DNA of 64,000 nucleotides from Proteobacteria bacterium ST_bin11 (GTDB lineage Bacteria; Pseudomonadota; Gammaproteobacteria; Methylococcales; Methylomonadaceae), in NCBI GenBank assembly GCA_002083615.1, contig MSXO01000067.1:28867-92866 (forward strand). Reading direction: 5' to 3'. Shown here piece by piece: positions 7,391 through 16,394 of the stretch. The position numbers were made by a program, and so were the translations under genes. The stretch's first letter is position 1. Each line of letters begins with the position of its first letter. The notes below the pieces were generated by a model, which saw nothing but the letters and a program-made list of their open reading frames with translations, did no database searches and was not told where the DNA came from.

Positions 7391-10069
7391 ATGAACACCA
7401 TCAAAACAACGTGCCCTTATTGCGGTGTCGGCTGCGGCATAGAAGCCACGGTTGAGGACAGCGTCGGGCACCGGGTCAAGATCAAGGGCGATAGTCAGCA
7501 CCCGGCCAATTTCGGCAAACTCTGTTCAAAAGGCGCGACACTGGGCGATACCGTCTCGCTGGAAAACCGCTTGCTCTACCCGCAAATTGACGGCCAACGC
7601 GTGGATTGGGATACAGCGTTGGATCATGTCGCCACCCGTTTTAACGCTGTGATTCAGCAACACGGCCCGGAAGCGGTGGCGTTCTACGTCTCTGGGCAAC
7701 TGCTGACTGAGGACTATTACGTCGCCAATAAGCTCATGAAAGGCTTCATCGGCACGGCCAATATCGACACCAATTCCCGGCTCTGTATGTCGTCGGCGGT
7801 GGTCGGTTATAAACGGGCCTTCGGTGCAGACACCGTGCCCTGTAATTATGAGGATTTGGAGCAGGCCGAGCTGATATTACTCGTCGGTTCGAATGCCGCC
7901 TGGTGCCACCCCATCACTTTCCAGCGCATCCGCATTGCCAAGGAAAAGAATCCTCAGGTAAAAATCGTGGTGATCGATCCGCGCGCTACCGCCACCTGCG
8001 ATATTGCCGACTTACATTTACCGGTCAAGCCGGGCATGGACGCGCTGTTGTTCAACGGCATTCTCGCCTATTTACAGCAAATAGGCCGGATTGACCGAAC
8101 GTATATCGATAGGCATACCGAAGGTTTCGAGTCGGCATTGGCAGAAGCCAGTCGCAGCGCCGGCAGCATAGAGCAAGTGGCCGTCGGCTGCGGATTAAGC
8201 CAGGCAGCGGTAAGCACGCTGTTCAATTGGTTTGCCAACACCGAAAAAACCGTCAGTGTCTATTCGCAAGGCATCAATCAATCCAGCTCCGGTTCGGATA
8301 AGTGCAACGCGATCATCAATTGTCATCTGGCAACCGGTCGCATCGGCAAACCGGGTATGGGACCCTTTTCCTTCACCGGTCAACCCAATGCGATGGGTGG
8401 GCGGGAAGTCGGCGGTCTGGCAAATACTTTGGCCGCGCACATGGATCTGGAAAACCCTGAGCATGTCGAGCGAGTCGGTCGGTTTTGGGGCAGTGCTCAG
8501 GTGGCTGATAAACAAGGTTTGAAAGCCGTAGCCATGTTCGAGGCCATCGCCGCCGGTCAAATTAAGGCAGTATGGATAATCGCCACCAATCCGGTAGTGT
8601 CGATGCCGGATGCCGACAAGGTGAAACAGGCCTTGCAGCAATGCGAACTGGTAGTGGTATCCGATTGCATCGCCAACACCGATACCGCCCAGCTGGCGCA
8701 TGTGTTGCTGCCGGCCACCGGCTGGAGCGAAAAAGACGGCACCGTCACCAACTTGGAACGGCGCATTTCCCGGCAACGTCCCTTGTTTCCGCCGTCCGGC
8801 GAAGCCAAGCACGATTGGTGGATCATCAGTCAAGTGGGCCGACGCATGGGATATGAGCATGCATTCAACTACCAATCCAGCGCCGATATTTTTCGAGAGC
8901 ACGCAACGCTATCGGCGTTTGAAAACGATACCGTACATCAGCTACGCGATTTCAATTTATCGGCCTTTGCAGACTTGGATCAACCCGGCTATGACAGCTT
9001 GCAACCCGTGCAGTGGCCGGTGACAAAAGAGCAGACAGGAGGCACGCCAAGGATGTTTGCCGACGGCGGCTATTTCACCAGCAACCATAAGGCGCGATTC
9101 ATCCCGATTACGCCGCGTCCGCCGGTGAACACGCCGGATGTCGAGTATCCGTTGACGTTAAATACCGGGCGCTTACGCGACCAATGGCACACGATGACTC
9201 GCACCGGCCTGTCCGCCAAGCTGACTGCGCATCGGCCAGAACCCTTCGTGGAAATACATCCGGTTGATGCCGAACGCTTCGGCTTGGCAGCGCGGAGTCT
9301 GGCGCAGATCAAAAGCCGTTGGGGTGAGATGCTGGCGCGAGTAGAGATCGATCCCGGCCAGCAAACCGGTAGTCTGTTTGTACCCATGCACTGGTCAGAA
9401 CAATTGAGTACTCATGGCCGCATGGGCGCATTGGTTAACCCGGTAGTCGATCCGCATTCCGGACAACCGGAAAGCAAACAAACCCCGGTGTCCATCTCTG
9501 CTTGGCCTGCGAAATGGTATGCCACGGTATTGGCTCGGCAACCGTTGGCGATTCCCGATGCTGAGTATCGCGTCAGCGTCCGGGGCGACAGTTATTTTCG
9601 CTACGAATTAGCGGCTACTGCCGAAGAGTACGATTGGCGCACTTGGAGCCGTTCCTTACTGGCGAGTGCTGAGCATCGCGATAACGACAGTTATTGGTTG
9701 GAGTATAGCGACCTGCAGGCAGGCTATTACCGCACGGCTTATTTGCCCGACAACCATTTGCAGGCCTGTGTATTGATCGGCCCAAACAGCGAGTTGCCCG
9801 AACCCGGTTGGCTAGGCGGTTTATTTGCCAAACCGGCGTTAAGCCGCGCTGAGCGCCTTAGTTTACTGAGTGGGCTGCCGCCAAAAGGCGAGGCCGATAT
9901 TGGCCGAATCGTCTGTTCGTGTTTCAATGTCGGCGAAAAAACCATCAAACATGCGGTGCAAGCCCATCAACTGAAAAGCGTCGGTGAAATTAGCGCTTGT
10001 CTGAGCGCCGGGAGCGGATGCGGGTCTTGTGTCGCGGAGTTGAAGGAGTTTTTGCCCAAACCCAGTTAA
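7391..10069 (+). CDS. nasA: Assimilatory nitrate reductase catalytic subunit
   Basis: An 892-residue cytoplasmic molybdopterin oxidoreductase reducing nitrate to nitrite. The N-terminal [4Fe-4S] cysteines are C8, C11, C15 (CPYCGVGCG) and the one in GKLCSKG. The bis-MGD domains follow, with NIDTNSRLCMSSAVVGYKR providing the probable Mo-ligand cysteine, and GQPNAMGGREVGG typical of Nas enzymes. The molybdopterin dinucleotide-binding domain is at about residues 570-690. The C-terminus has a BFD-like [2Fe-2S] domain (IVCSCFNVGEKT ... GSGCGSC), found in NasA enzymes that take electrons from a flavoprotein. No signal peptide. No nitrite reductase gene is in this window. Confidence 0.92.
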   Translation: MNTIKTTCPYCGVGCGIEATVEDSVGHRVKIKGDSQHPANFGKLCSKGATLGDTVSLENRLLYPQIDGQRVDWDTALDHVATRFNAVIQQHGPEAVAFYVSGQLLTEDYYVANKLMKGFIGTANIDTNSRLCMSSAVVGYKRAFGADTVPCNYEDLEQAELILLVGSNAAWCHPITFQRIRIAKEKNPQVKIVVIDPRATATCDIADLHLPVKPGMDALLFNGILAYLQQIGRIDRTYIDRHTEGFESALAEASRSAGSIEQVAVGCGLSQAAVSTLFNWFANTEKTVSVYSQGINQSSSGSDKCNAIINCHLATGRIGKPGMGPFSFTGQPNAMGGREVGGLANTLAAHMDLENPEHVERVGRFWGSAQVADKQGLKAVAMFEAIAAGQIKAVWIIATNPVVSMPDADKVKQALQQCELVVVSDCIANTDTAQLAHVLLPATGWSEKDGTVTNLERRISRQRPLFPPSGEAKHDWWIISQVGRRMGYEHAFNYQSSADIFREHATLSAFENDTVHQLRDFNLSAFADLDQPGYDSLQPVQWPVTKEQTGGTPRMFADGGYFTSNHKARFIPITPRPPVNTPDVEYPLTLNTGRLRDQWHTMTRTGLSAKLTAHRPEPFVEIHPVDAERFGLAARSLAQIKSRWGEMLARVEIDPGQQTGSLFVPMHWSEQLSTHGRMGALVNPVVDPHSGQPESKQTPVSISAWPAKWYATVLARQPLAIPDAEYRVSVRGDSYFRYELAATAEEYDWRTWSRSLLASAEHRDNDSYWLEYSDLQAGYYRTAYLPDNHLQACVLIGPNSELPEPGWLGGLFAKPALSRAERLSLLSGLPPKGEADIGRIVCSCFNVGEKTIKHAVQAHQLKSVGEISACLSAGSGCGSCVAELKEFLPKPS

Positions 10070-10089
10070 TTTTGATAGCACAAGGGACG

Positions 10090-11262
10090 ATGCAAGCTAA
10101 AACCTCGTTATTTCCATACTTTCAACCCATTATTTCGGTAGCTAGCGGTAAAATCGTCGGCTATGAAGCCTTGGCCCGCCAATATGACGGCAAAGGCAAA
10201 GTCGTGCCTGCCGGCGCCCTATTCTCTTCCGCCGATGTCGATGCCAAAACCCGTATCGAATTGGATCGCCAAGTCCGCTGGCAAGCCTTGGAAAAATTCT
10301 CGGCGTTAGCCGATACCCAAAGCTATCTGGCTCTGAATATTTCCGCCGCTTGGATAGAAAATCTGCGGCAGCTAAATACGCTGCCCACCCTGCGTATGTT
10401 GGATGAGTTGAATATCGACAGACGACGCATCATCGTGGAAATTTCCAATGCGCATGTCGATCCCCACAAATTAAAACAAATCGTGCAGCGTTATCGCAAA
10501 CACGGTTTAAGCGTGGCCATAGGCGATTTCGGGGCAGGCTCCTCGCAGTTGGAACGGGTGATCGCCATTCAACCCGACATTATCAAAATCGATATGCGAC
10601 TGTTTAAGTTAGCCACCAAGGGCGGTATCGCTGGCGACATCATTCACATGATATCGCGCTTGGGCAAACGCACCGGTTGCCGGATTATTTGCGAAGGCGT
10701 GGAATCGGATGAGGCGTTTTTATTTAGTTTGAACTGCGGCGCGCAATTCATGCAGGGCTTTTTATTTGCCAAGGCTGAAGCCAATTTTCAACCAGCCGAG
10801 CTTTACGAGCAGCACATCGCCTCCTTACGCAATAAGTTTTTGAAAAACACCATGGCGAAGGTGCAAAAGAAAGTCAACGCCATCAACACCACCAAAACTC
10901 TGATCTATAAGCTAGCCGAAACCCTGCAGGACGACTTTAATCTGAATGAATTGGTGAGCTGGAGTTTTACTGATAGCGGCGTGATTCGATTTTATCTGTG
11001 CAACAACCAGGGCGACCAGATTTCCCCGGATTTTAATTTCAAAGAAAACCAGTGGTACACCGACCCGCGCAAGATTGGCTTTAACTGGTCTTGGCGGCCT
11101 TATTTCTTTCAGTTACTGGCGCTGGAAAATTGCGGTGACCGAGGCCGCATCGTCACCTCCGAACGTTACATGGATTTCGAAACCAGCTTGCTCTGTAAAA
11201 CCCTGTCGCTACGCCTGGACAGCGAGCGGATTTTATTGGTGGACACTGTGGTGGGCGATTGA
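10090..11262 (+). CDS. EAL-domain protein with altered metal site, in the nitrate operon
   Basis: A 390-residue protein with an EAL domain (about 1-235) and an unassigned C-terminal domain (about 255-390). The start at 10090 is used because the alternative at 9997 lies inside nasA. Visible EAL positions are E26 (YEALAR), N83 (LNIS), E117 (VEIS), K166 (IIKID), E202 (CEGVES) and Q222 (MQGF). The metal-binding DDFG motif reads GDFG, so the first aspartate is Gly145. Cyclic di-GMP hydrolysis may therefore be weak or absent and the protein may instead bind the nucleotide. It starts 20 bases after nasA and is probably co-transcribed. A link between nitrate use and c-di-GMP is an inference. Confidence 0.75.
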   Translation: MQAKTSLFPYFQPIISVASGKIVGYEALARQYDGKGKVVPAGALFSSADVDAKTRIELDRQVRWQALEKFSALADTQSYLALNISAAWIENLRQLNTLPTLRMLDELNIDRRRIIVEISNAHVDPHKLKQIVQRYRKHGLSVAIGDFGAGSSQLERVIAIQPDIIKIDMRLFKLATKGGIAGDIIHMISRLGKRTGCRIICEGVESDEAFLFSLNCGAQFMQGFLFAKAEANFQPAELYEQHIASLRNKFLKNTMAKVQKKVNAINTTKTLIYKLAETLQDDFNLNELVSWSFTDSGVIRFYLCNNQGDQISPDFNFKENQWYTDPRKIGFNWSWRPYFFQLLALENCGDRGRIVTSERYMDFETSLLCKTLSLRLDSERILLVDTVVGD

Positions 11263-11378
11263 TTTATCTAACATCGGGGACATTCAAACAAACCGCCAAA
11301 ATCCCAGAGGAGTTTTTTCAACGCCAATACTGACGTGGCTTTGAACTGATTTAGAGCTTCCCAATTTTCGAATCCAAT

Positions 11379-11416
11379 GGGACAGGTCTTAAAATATACC
11401 AAGGTCTTTCATAGTT
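11379..11416. repeat. REP-like repeat copy 1 (GGACAGGTCTT type)
   Basis: The stretch GGGACAGGTCTTAAAATATA followed by CCAAGGTCTTTCA is closely similar to the copy at 14765-14797, which reads GGTCAGGTCTTGAAATATA and then CAAAGGCTTTCA. The core CAGGTCT is also the core of the inverted ends of the transposase element at 12981-13887, suggesting one repeat family handled by that enzyme. Confidence 0.55.
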
Positions 11417-11499
11417 GCATGATTGCAAGATCTGACGCTATTCTCACTTGAGTCGCATTACGCGATGAACATCTTCCAACAAAGTCGGCGATTTTGAAC

Positions 11500-11527
11500 T
11501 TGACATAAGATTGTTAACCGTTATATT
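11500..11527 (+). promoter_or_regulatory. Candidate sigma-70 promoter for the helicase-like gene
   Basis: TTGACA (11500-11505), 16-nt spacer, TATATT (11522-11527). The 420-nt gap before the gene is AT-rich and also holds a dyad TTCAGG...CCTGAA with two direct GGCATAAT copies just after the -10, which could be an operator. The gene starts 150 nt downstream. Confidence 0.45.
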
Positions 11528-11680
11528 CAGGCATAATTATATTATATTGGCATAATCTACCTGAATTTATGGCTAATATCAGATAATCAAGGCACATTTG
11601 CCAGGTTTGGGAGTTATCAGGGCAAAAGCGGCAGATTTGCTCGATAATCAATAGTTAAATTTTAAAAGGACAAATAAACA

Positions 11681-12997
11681 ATGGTTAATAGTTTGTTTTA
11701 CAATCATGTAGAAGAAAATGGTAAAAACAAAGAAGTTATCCAACAGATAGAACAGTATGCAACGAGCAACCCTAGTGAGCAGATTTATATAGTGACGTCG
11801 CCCTTGGGTGAAAAATACAATTATGCATACGAGGATAATGCTCTGGTAATACTATCTCCAAAACACAAAGTAATATTCTTAGATTTAAACAAGGATGAAG
11901 ATGATTTTGATGAATATTATGAAGATTTTATTGAAGACTTAAGTTCAATTGCAGATAAATTTAACTATAAAGAACACATTGGAAGACCTAGGGAGTGGAA
12001 AAAAGAAATAACTATTCAAGTAAAATTAAATGATGAATTTGACATTGAATCATTGTTTGCACAGACGAGATTAGAAAATGAATTGAAGCGAAAAAGCGAA
12101 TTGTTGATTTCATTGTTGACTGGAAGCATTAATGATATCGACAAGATAGGGGCTGAGATACCTGAAACACTACTTGAAAAGGTAAAAAAGAATATCATAT
12201 TATTTGATGGAGATCAGACAAGATTTATATATAAAAAATTTAATAAAAAAACAATTTCAATACAAGGTTTATCTGGGACAGGAAAAACAGAATTATTACT
12301 GCATAAACTAAAGGAATTATACACTTCTTCTGAAGATTCCAAAATATTCTTCACATGCCACAATATAGCTTTAGCAAATACCTTAAAAGACAGAATTCCC
12401 AACTTCTTTAACTTCATGAAAGTAGAGATGCAAATTGAGTGGGGCAAAAGGCTTCTGGTCAATAGAGCGTGGGGATCTGAAAGAGATAAGGATTCTGGTT
12501 TATATGCCTATATCTGTAATTTTTACAATATCCCATTCTTAAGATATAGCTACACAACCGACTATCAGAAAATATTTTCCCTAGCATTGGAATATATAGC
12601 AAATATCAACCCTGATGAATTTGAATATGCCTTTGACTATATATTAATTGACGAGAGACAGGATTTTCCAAAGGTTTTCTTTGAATTATGTGAAAAAATT
12701 ACAAGAAGCAACGTTTTCATAGCAGGTGATATTTTTCAAGATATTTTTGAAAATGCAGAAGAAGCAGAATTGGAAGTCGATGTAATATTGAATAGGTGTT
12801 ACAGGACTGATCCTAGAACGCTTATGTTTTCACATGCCATTGGAATGGGGCTCTTTGAAAATAAAAAATATAATTGGCTCACAGATGAATACTGGGAAGC
12901 AATTGGATATAAAATCAATAGAGAAGGAGCAAACATTTTGCTGTCCCGGGAGCCTATTCGAAGATTTGAGGGACAACAGGGTCAGGTCTCGAATTAA
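11681..12997 (+). pseudogene. Superfamily-1 helicase-like ATPase, 3' end truncated
   Basis: The 438-residue frame holds motifs of a UvrD/Rep-like SF1 ATPase: Walker A GLSGTGKTELL (about residues 196-206), Walker B ILIDERQDFPKVF, and a motif III-like FIAGDIFQDIF. The frame stops inside the left inverted repeat of the transposase element (stop codon at 12995-12997), and the last residues are encoded by the repeat. C-terminal helicase motifs V and VI are missing, and no continuation is seen after the element. Base composition and codon use (many AAA, AAT, ATA) are far more AT-rich than the neighbours, so it is probably acquired. It could be a remnant of a defence or DNA-repair ATPase. Start at 11681 follows AAAGGA. 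Confidence 0.7.
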
Positions 12998-13887
12998 GAA
13001 TTCCCAGTTTTGAGCTACAGTTAACGCCATGACCAGACCTCTTAGACTTGAATTTCCAAACGCGCTCTACCACATCACTTCCCGCGGTGATCGAAGAGAA
13101 GATATCTACGAAGACGTAGAAGACAGGCTTATTTTTCTGAGCCTGCTGGGCAAGGTTGTTGGTGATTTCAATTGGCTTTGTCACGGCTATTGCCTGATGA
13201 CAAACCATTACCATTTGATAGTAGAAACCCTTGAGGGCAATCTCTCCAAAGGGATGCGGCAATTGAACGGCGTGTACACTCAAACCAGCAATCGCCGCCA
13301 CGGGCGGACGGGGCATTTATTCCAAGGTCGTTATAAAGCCATTCTGGTGGACAAAGAAAGCTACCTTCTGGAATTGGCTCGCTACGTTGTGCTTAATCCT
13401 GCCAGAGCGGGCATGGTGCGAACACTTGAAGACTGGCCGTGGAGCAGTTACCTTGCGATGACCGGTCAAGTAAAAATGGCTGACTGGCTGACAACGGACT
13501 GGATATTGTCCCAATTCGGCGAGAATCGAGCCGCAGCAGAACAGCGTTATCGCGTGTTTGTGCAGGATGGCATGCAGCAGACTATTGAAATTTGGCATAA
13601 TTTAAAGAATCAGATTTATCTGGGTGATGAGGAATTTGTAGCAAAGGTTCAACAGGACTTTGAATTCGACAAACAGGCTTGGGATATTCCAAAAAAACAA
13701 AAGCGGGGAATAGCCAAGTCGTTATTCGAAATCGAGCGGCAAGCAATTGATAGGAATACAGCCATAAAAACAGCGTATGCCACTGGAGTTTATAGTCAGC
13801 GAGAAATTGGAGCGCATTTTAATCTGCATCCCAGTACAGTAAGTGTGATCGTCAGGCACGACAGCGATTCTTAATTCGAGACCTGAC
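12981..13887 (+). mobile_element. One-gene transposase element with 21-bp inverted ends
   Basis: The left end GTCAGGTCTCGAATTAAGAAT (12981-13001) is repeated exactly in inverse at 13867-13887. The element contains only the REP-associated tyrosine transposase gene, whose stop codon lies in the right repeat. The left repeat supplies the stop codon of the interrupted helicase-like gene. The boundaries are read directly from the repeats; no flanking target duplication is obvious. Confidence 0.75.
13029..13874 (+). CDS. REP-associated tyrosine transposase (RAYT, Y1_Tnp)
   Basis: A 281-residue transposase of the HUH/Y1 superfamily. The N-terminus MTRPLRLEFPNALYHITSRGD is typical of RAYTs. The metal-binding HUH motif is HYHLIVE (TNHYHLIVET), and the catalytic tyrosine is probably in the GRYKAILVDKESYLLELARYV segment. 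The C-terminus (TAYATGVYSQREIGAHFNLH) is a helix-turn-helix, as found in the subgroup that resembles a DnaA-like or HTH tail. The enzyme would cut single-stranded REP hairpins. It lies within perfect 21-bp inverted repeats and separates a truncated helicase-like gene from a toxin-antitoxin pair. Frame is complete and looks functional. Confidence 0.88.
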   Translation: MTRPLRLEFPNALYHITSRGDRREDIYEDVEDRLIFLSLLGKVVGDFNWLCHGYCLMTNHYHLIVETLEGNLSKGMRQLNGVYTQTSNRRHGRTGHLFQGRYKAILVDKESYLLELARYVVLNPARAGMVRTLEDWPWSSYLAMTGQVKMADWLTTDWILSQFGENRAAAEQRYRVFVQDGMQQTIEIWHNLKNQIYLGDEEFVAKVQQDFEFDKQAWDIPKKQKRGIAKSLFEIERQAIDRNTAIKTAYATGVYSQREIGAHFNLHPSTVSVIVRHDSDS

Positions 13888-13984
13888 TCCATCTTTTCGC
13901 TTAACAAGGCCGGATATATGGGAGCAATATTCTTTTTTGTCACGAGTGAATTTTTCTTGCAATACGGGGTAGACCATATATGAC

Positions 13985-14051
13985 CCCCTTGTTGTGGGCG
14001 AATAAACGGTGTAAGACGGTTTCGTACCAGCAAACCGTCATAACCAAGGGG
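13985..14051. repeat. Nested inverted repeats upstream of the MntA/HepT pair
   Basis: Outer arms CCCCTTG (13985-13991) and CAAGGGG (14045-14051) enclose an inner perfect dyad GACGGTTT (14015-14022) / AAACCGTC (14032-14039). It ends eight bases before the antitoxin start codon. This could be an operator for autoregulation of the toxin-antitoxin pair, or a small miniature-element remnant. Confidence 0.5.
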
Positions 14052-14058
14052 ATATAAC

Positions 14059-14352
14059 TTGAATGAATTATATGAAATGTTACAGCAGCAAAAAGCCAGT
14101 ATTCTGGAAATTGCCCAGCATTACCACGCAGCCAACATCCGCGTGTTTGGCTCCGTGGTGCGCGGCGAAGAGCGCGAAGACAGCGACATTGATTTATTGG
14201 TCGACTTTCTGCCAGGCTCAACTCTATTGGATCAGGTTGGCCTGATTGATGCGCTATCAACGACACTGGGCCGCAAGGTCGATATAGTCAGCGAGCGCGC
14301 ATTGAACAAATACTTACGCCAACGGGTTTTGCAAGAAGCTGTAGCGTTATGA
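14059..14352 (+). CDS. mntA: MntA-type nucleotidyltransferase antitoxin
   Basis: A 97-residue minimal nucleotidyltransferase (MNT domain). The catalytic motif GSVVRGEEREDSDIDLLVDF has the family's GSxxRG...DSDIDL pattern. In the HepT-MntA system this protein AMPylates the HEPN toxin near its RNase motif and neutralises it. The gene overlaps the next one by four bases (ATGA), the usual arrangement of the pair. The start (TTG, ACTTGAATGAA region) is taken at 14059; the ATG two codons later is an alternative. Confidence 0.85.
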   Translation: MNELYEMLQQQKASILEIAQHYHAANIRVFGSVVRGEEREDSDIDLLVDFLPGSTLLDQVGLIDALSTTLGRKVDIVSERALNKYLRQRVLQEAVAL

Positions 14353-14693
14353 AAGATCGATTTATCTTCATTGCTGCGGCATTGGAAAGCATCGAGTTAA
14401 TTCAGTCTTATATCGAAGGCTACGATTTAACTGGGTTTTTGGCCGATAGAAAAACTCAGGATGCAGTGATTCGCAATCTGGAAATCATCGGCCAAGCGCT
14501 TAAGGACTTTGGTATTGAAACCTTGTTGGCGGAACAACCTAATATGCCTTGGCGAGAAATTGCCGGTATGCGCAATGTTTTAGCACATGAGTATTTGGGC
14601 GTTGATTCTGTGATGGTCTGGGAAACAGTGCAAATCCATCTCGATACATTGCAACAAGCACTCGAAAAAATAATGGAACAATCAAACCTATAA
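14349..14693 (+). CDS. hepT: HepT-family HEPN ribonuclease toxin
   Basis: A 114-residue DUF86/HepT protein. The HEPN RNase motif is RNVLAHEYLGVD, matching the RxxxxH-Y signature (R..NVLAHEY). It is predicted to cleave RNA and to be controlled by AMPylation of the motif tyrosine by the overlapping MntA. The pair sits in the AT-rich accessory patch next to a transposase element and downstream repeats. It is intact. Confidence 0.87.
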   Translation: MKDRFIFIAAALESIELIQSYIEGYDLTGFLADRKTQDAVIRNLEIIGQALKDFGIETLLAEQPNMPWREIAGMRNVLAHEYLGVDSVMVWETVQIHLDTLQQALEKIMEQSNL

Positions 14694-14764
14694 GCTAAGC
14701 GCATACAGTAGATTTTATTACGCAGGATAATTGAGGCAGAACGAATAAATGCCGAACAAGGGGG

Positions 14765-14818
14765 GTCAGGTCTTGAAATATAGCAAAGGCTTTCAGGTAT
14801 GGTTAATTGAAAGACCTG
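14765..14818. repeat. REP-like repeat copy 2, inverted ends CAGGTCTT/AAGACCTG
   Basis: CAGGTCTT at 14767-14774 is repeated in inverse as AAGACCTG at 14811-14818. The left half matches the repeat at 11379. It lies between the convergent ends of hepT and mxaL and shares the CAGGTCT core with the ends of the transposase element. Confidence 0.6.
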
Positions 14819-14875
14819 CCTTCTTTTCTCTGAACCCTTTTCTCCTTTCGACTTGCACTGTATCTGGCGACTAAT

Positions 14876-15808
14876 TTATTTGACATACATCGCTGCCAAC
14901 AGCAGTAAAGCCAAGCCGGCATAGCGCCAACTGCTATCGATATTTTGTTTGCCGGGCTTGGCAAACTCGGCTTGTTGCAGGGCCTGATCCAGGCTGTCGG
15001 CATAGGTCAAGCGCCGATACTGCAAACCGCTGTCAGTGGCCAGTTGGCGCAGATAGCTTTCGTGTAGCCGGCTCATGTGTTCGTCGCCGGTTGCCGCTTC
15101 ACTGCCGAATGGCGCGTTACGGGCGTTGTAGCCCTGGATCTTTTCGGGGTTCAAATCCGATTCTCCAAACGATGAGCGGTGCGGCACGTCTTCGGGTTTG
15201 TAAAAGCCCTGGCGTTGGCCTTTAGCATCAAACTTGGGGATGGGTGAGAGTTGGTCGCCGCCGACACCGACGATCACACCTTTTACTTTATCCTTGAGCG
15301 CCGATAGATCCGGTTTATAGCGAGAATTGGGCGGCGGTGCTTCCTGGCCGTCGCTGAAAAACACCAGGGTCTGGTCTTTATCCTTCAACATTTCCAGCGT
15401 GCTCAATAAGCCACTGGCGATGCGGCTGTCAGCCGCCCAAGCCATGCGCCAATCCAGTGCTGTAATTGCAGCATCGATCTCGGCAAATCCCGAACACACT
15501 TCTATCGGTTCGAACAACAGGGTTGAGCGCCGTTCGGTAAACACCCCCAAGCCGACTTGCGAGCCGCAAGGCAGTTTCAGCAATTCCTGGCGCAGCGCGT
15601 GCTTAACGTACTGCAAACGGCCGACCGGCTGCTTATCCAGTTGGTAATCCTCGGTGTTCATACTGCGGGTAATGTCGACAATGAATGTCAGCCGGTACAG
15701 TGACACTTGCGCGCTGGTTTGCGGATGGAAAAATACCACCGACAGGGATAGCAACGCCGCCGCCAGCAGCCAGAAGCGGTAATCCTTGAGATTCGGCGCG
15801 AGATTCAT
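14876..15808 (-). CDS. mxaL: MxaL, von Willebrand factor A protein of methanol dehydrogenase maturation
   Basis: A 310-residue membrane-anchored VWA protein. One transmembrane helix near the N-terminus (FWLLAAALLSLSVVFF) is followed by a VWA domain with a MIDAS-like start (TFIVDITRSMNTEDYQ), and a second helix near the C-terminus (YAGLALLLLAAMYVK). It is the last gene of the mxa operon. MxaA, C, K and L are needed for calcium insertion into MxaF in Methylobacterium. Its stop lies next to a repeat and the convergent toxin-antitoxin pair, so no mxaD, E or H follows here. Confidence 0.85.
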   Translation of the reverse strand: MNLAPNLKDYRFWLLAAALLSLSVVFFHPQTSAQVSLYRLTFIVDITRSMNTEDYQLDKQPVGRLQYVKHALRQELLKLPCGSQVGLGVFTERRSTLLFEPIEVCSGFAEIDAAITALDWRMAWAADSRIASGLLSTLEMLKDKDQTLVFFSDGQEAPPPNSRYKPDLSALKDKVKGVIVGVGGDQLSPIPKFDAKGQRQGFYKPEDVPHRSSFGESDLNPEKIQGYNARNAPFGSEAATGDEHMSRLHESYLRQLATDSGLQYRRLTYADSLDQALQQAEFAKPGKQNIDSSWRYAGLALLLLAAMYVK

Positions 15809-15830
15809 AGCTTATTTTTTCGGTCAGCTA

Positions 15831-16394
15831 TCACGGCAAGCCACGCGGAAAGCCCGGCAAAGTGGTCCACAGCTGGGTCTTTTGGCTAAGATCGTCCTTA
15901 TCATCGCCGCTGCTAATTCTGTCCATCTCAGGCAGCAGCCGCATCGCTACTTCCAGATTGTATTTGGCATCCCAAAATTCGCTGTCCAGTACCAAGGCTT
16001 CCCGGTAGGCTTGTTTGGCCAGGCCCAGCAAAGGCATCGCGTCGTTGATATTACCGCTCTGGGCTTTTTCCATGGCTTGCCGCAGATAGAGATTGCCCAG
16101 GTTGTAACGGGTTTGCATTTGCAATTCTGGGCCGGATTGCTGTAATAACAGGTTCAAGGTTGCCAGAGCTTCGTCGTAACGTTGGTGCTGACTGAGATAG
16201 ACGGCTCTGGCCATGCGCACTTCCGGGGCCGATGTCGCCAATTCATCAGCACCGACATCCTTACCGGCCAGCAACTGACTGATCAATCGAATTTGCCCGG
16301 CCAGCCCATACAGTTGCAGCAATTGCGTCAGCGTGGTTAATACAGCTGCAGCCAGCGTGGCCCATAGTAGCCAATGTTTTAATTTGCGGATCAC
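15831..16394 (-). CDS. mxaK: MxaK, methanol dehydrogenase maturation protein
   Basis: A 187-residue protein with an N-terminal membrane helix (WLLWATLAAAVLTTLTQLL) and a periplasmic part resembling tetratricopeptide repeats (AVYLSQHQRYDEALATLNLLL ... AYREALVLDSEFWDAKYNLEVA). The start is the GTG at 16394, whose GTGA overlaps the mxaC stop codon by four bases, so translation is probably coupled. It lies between mxaC and mxaL and is part of the calcium-loading machinery of methanol dehydrogenase, as known from other methylotrophs. Confidence 0.82.
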   Translation of the reverse strand: MIRKLKHWLLWATLAAAVLTTLTQLLQLYGLAGQIRLISQLLAGKDVGADELATSAPEVRMARAVYLSQHQRYDEALATLNLLLQQSGPELQMQTRYNLGNLYLRQAMEKAQSGNINDAMPLLGLAKQAYREALVLDSEFWDAKYNLEVAMRLLPEMDRISSGDDKDDLSQKTQLWTTLPGFPRGLP

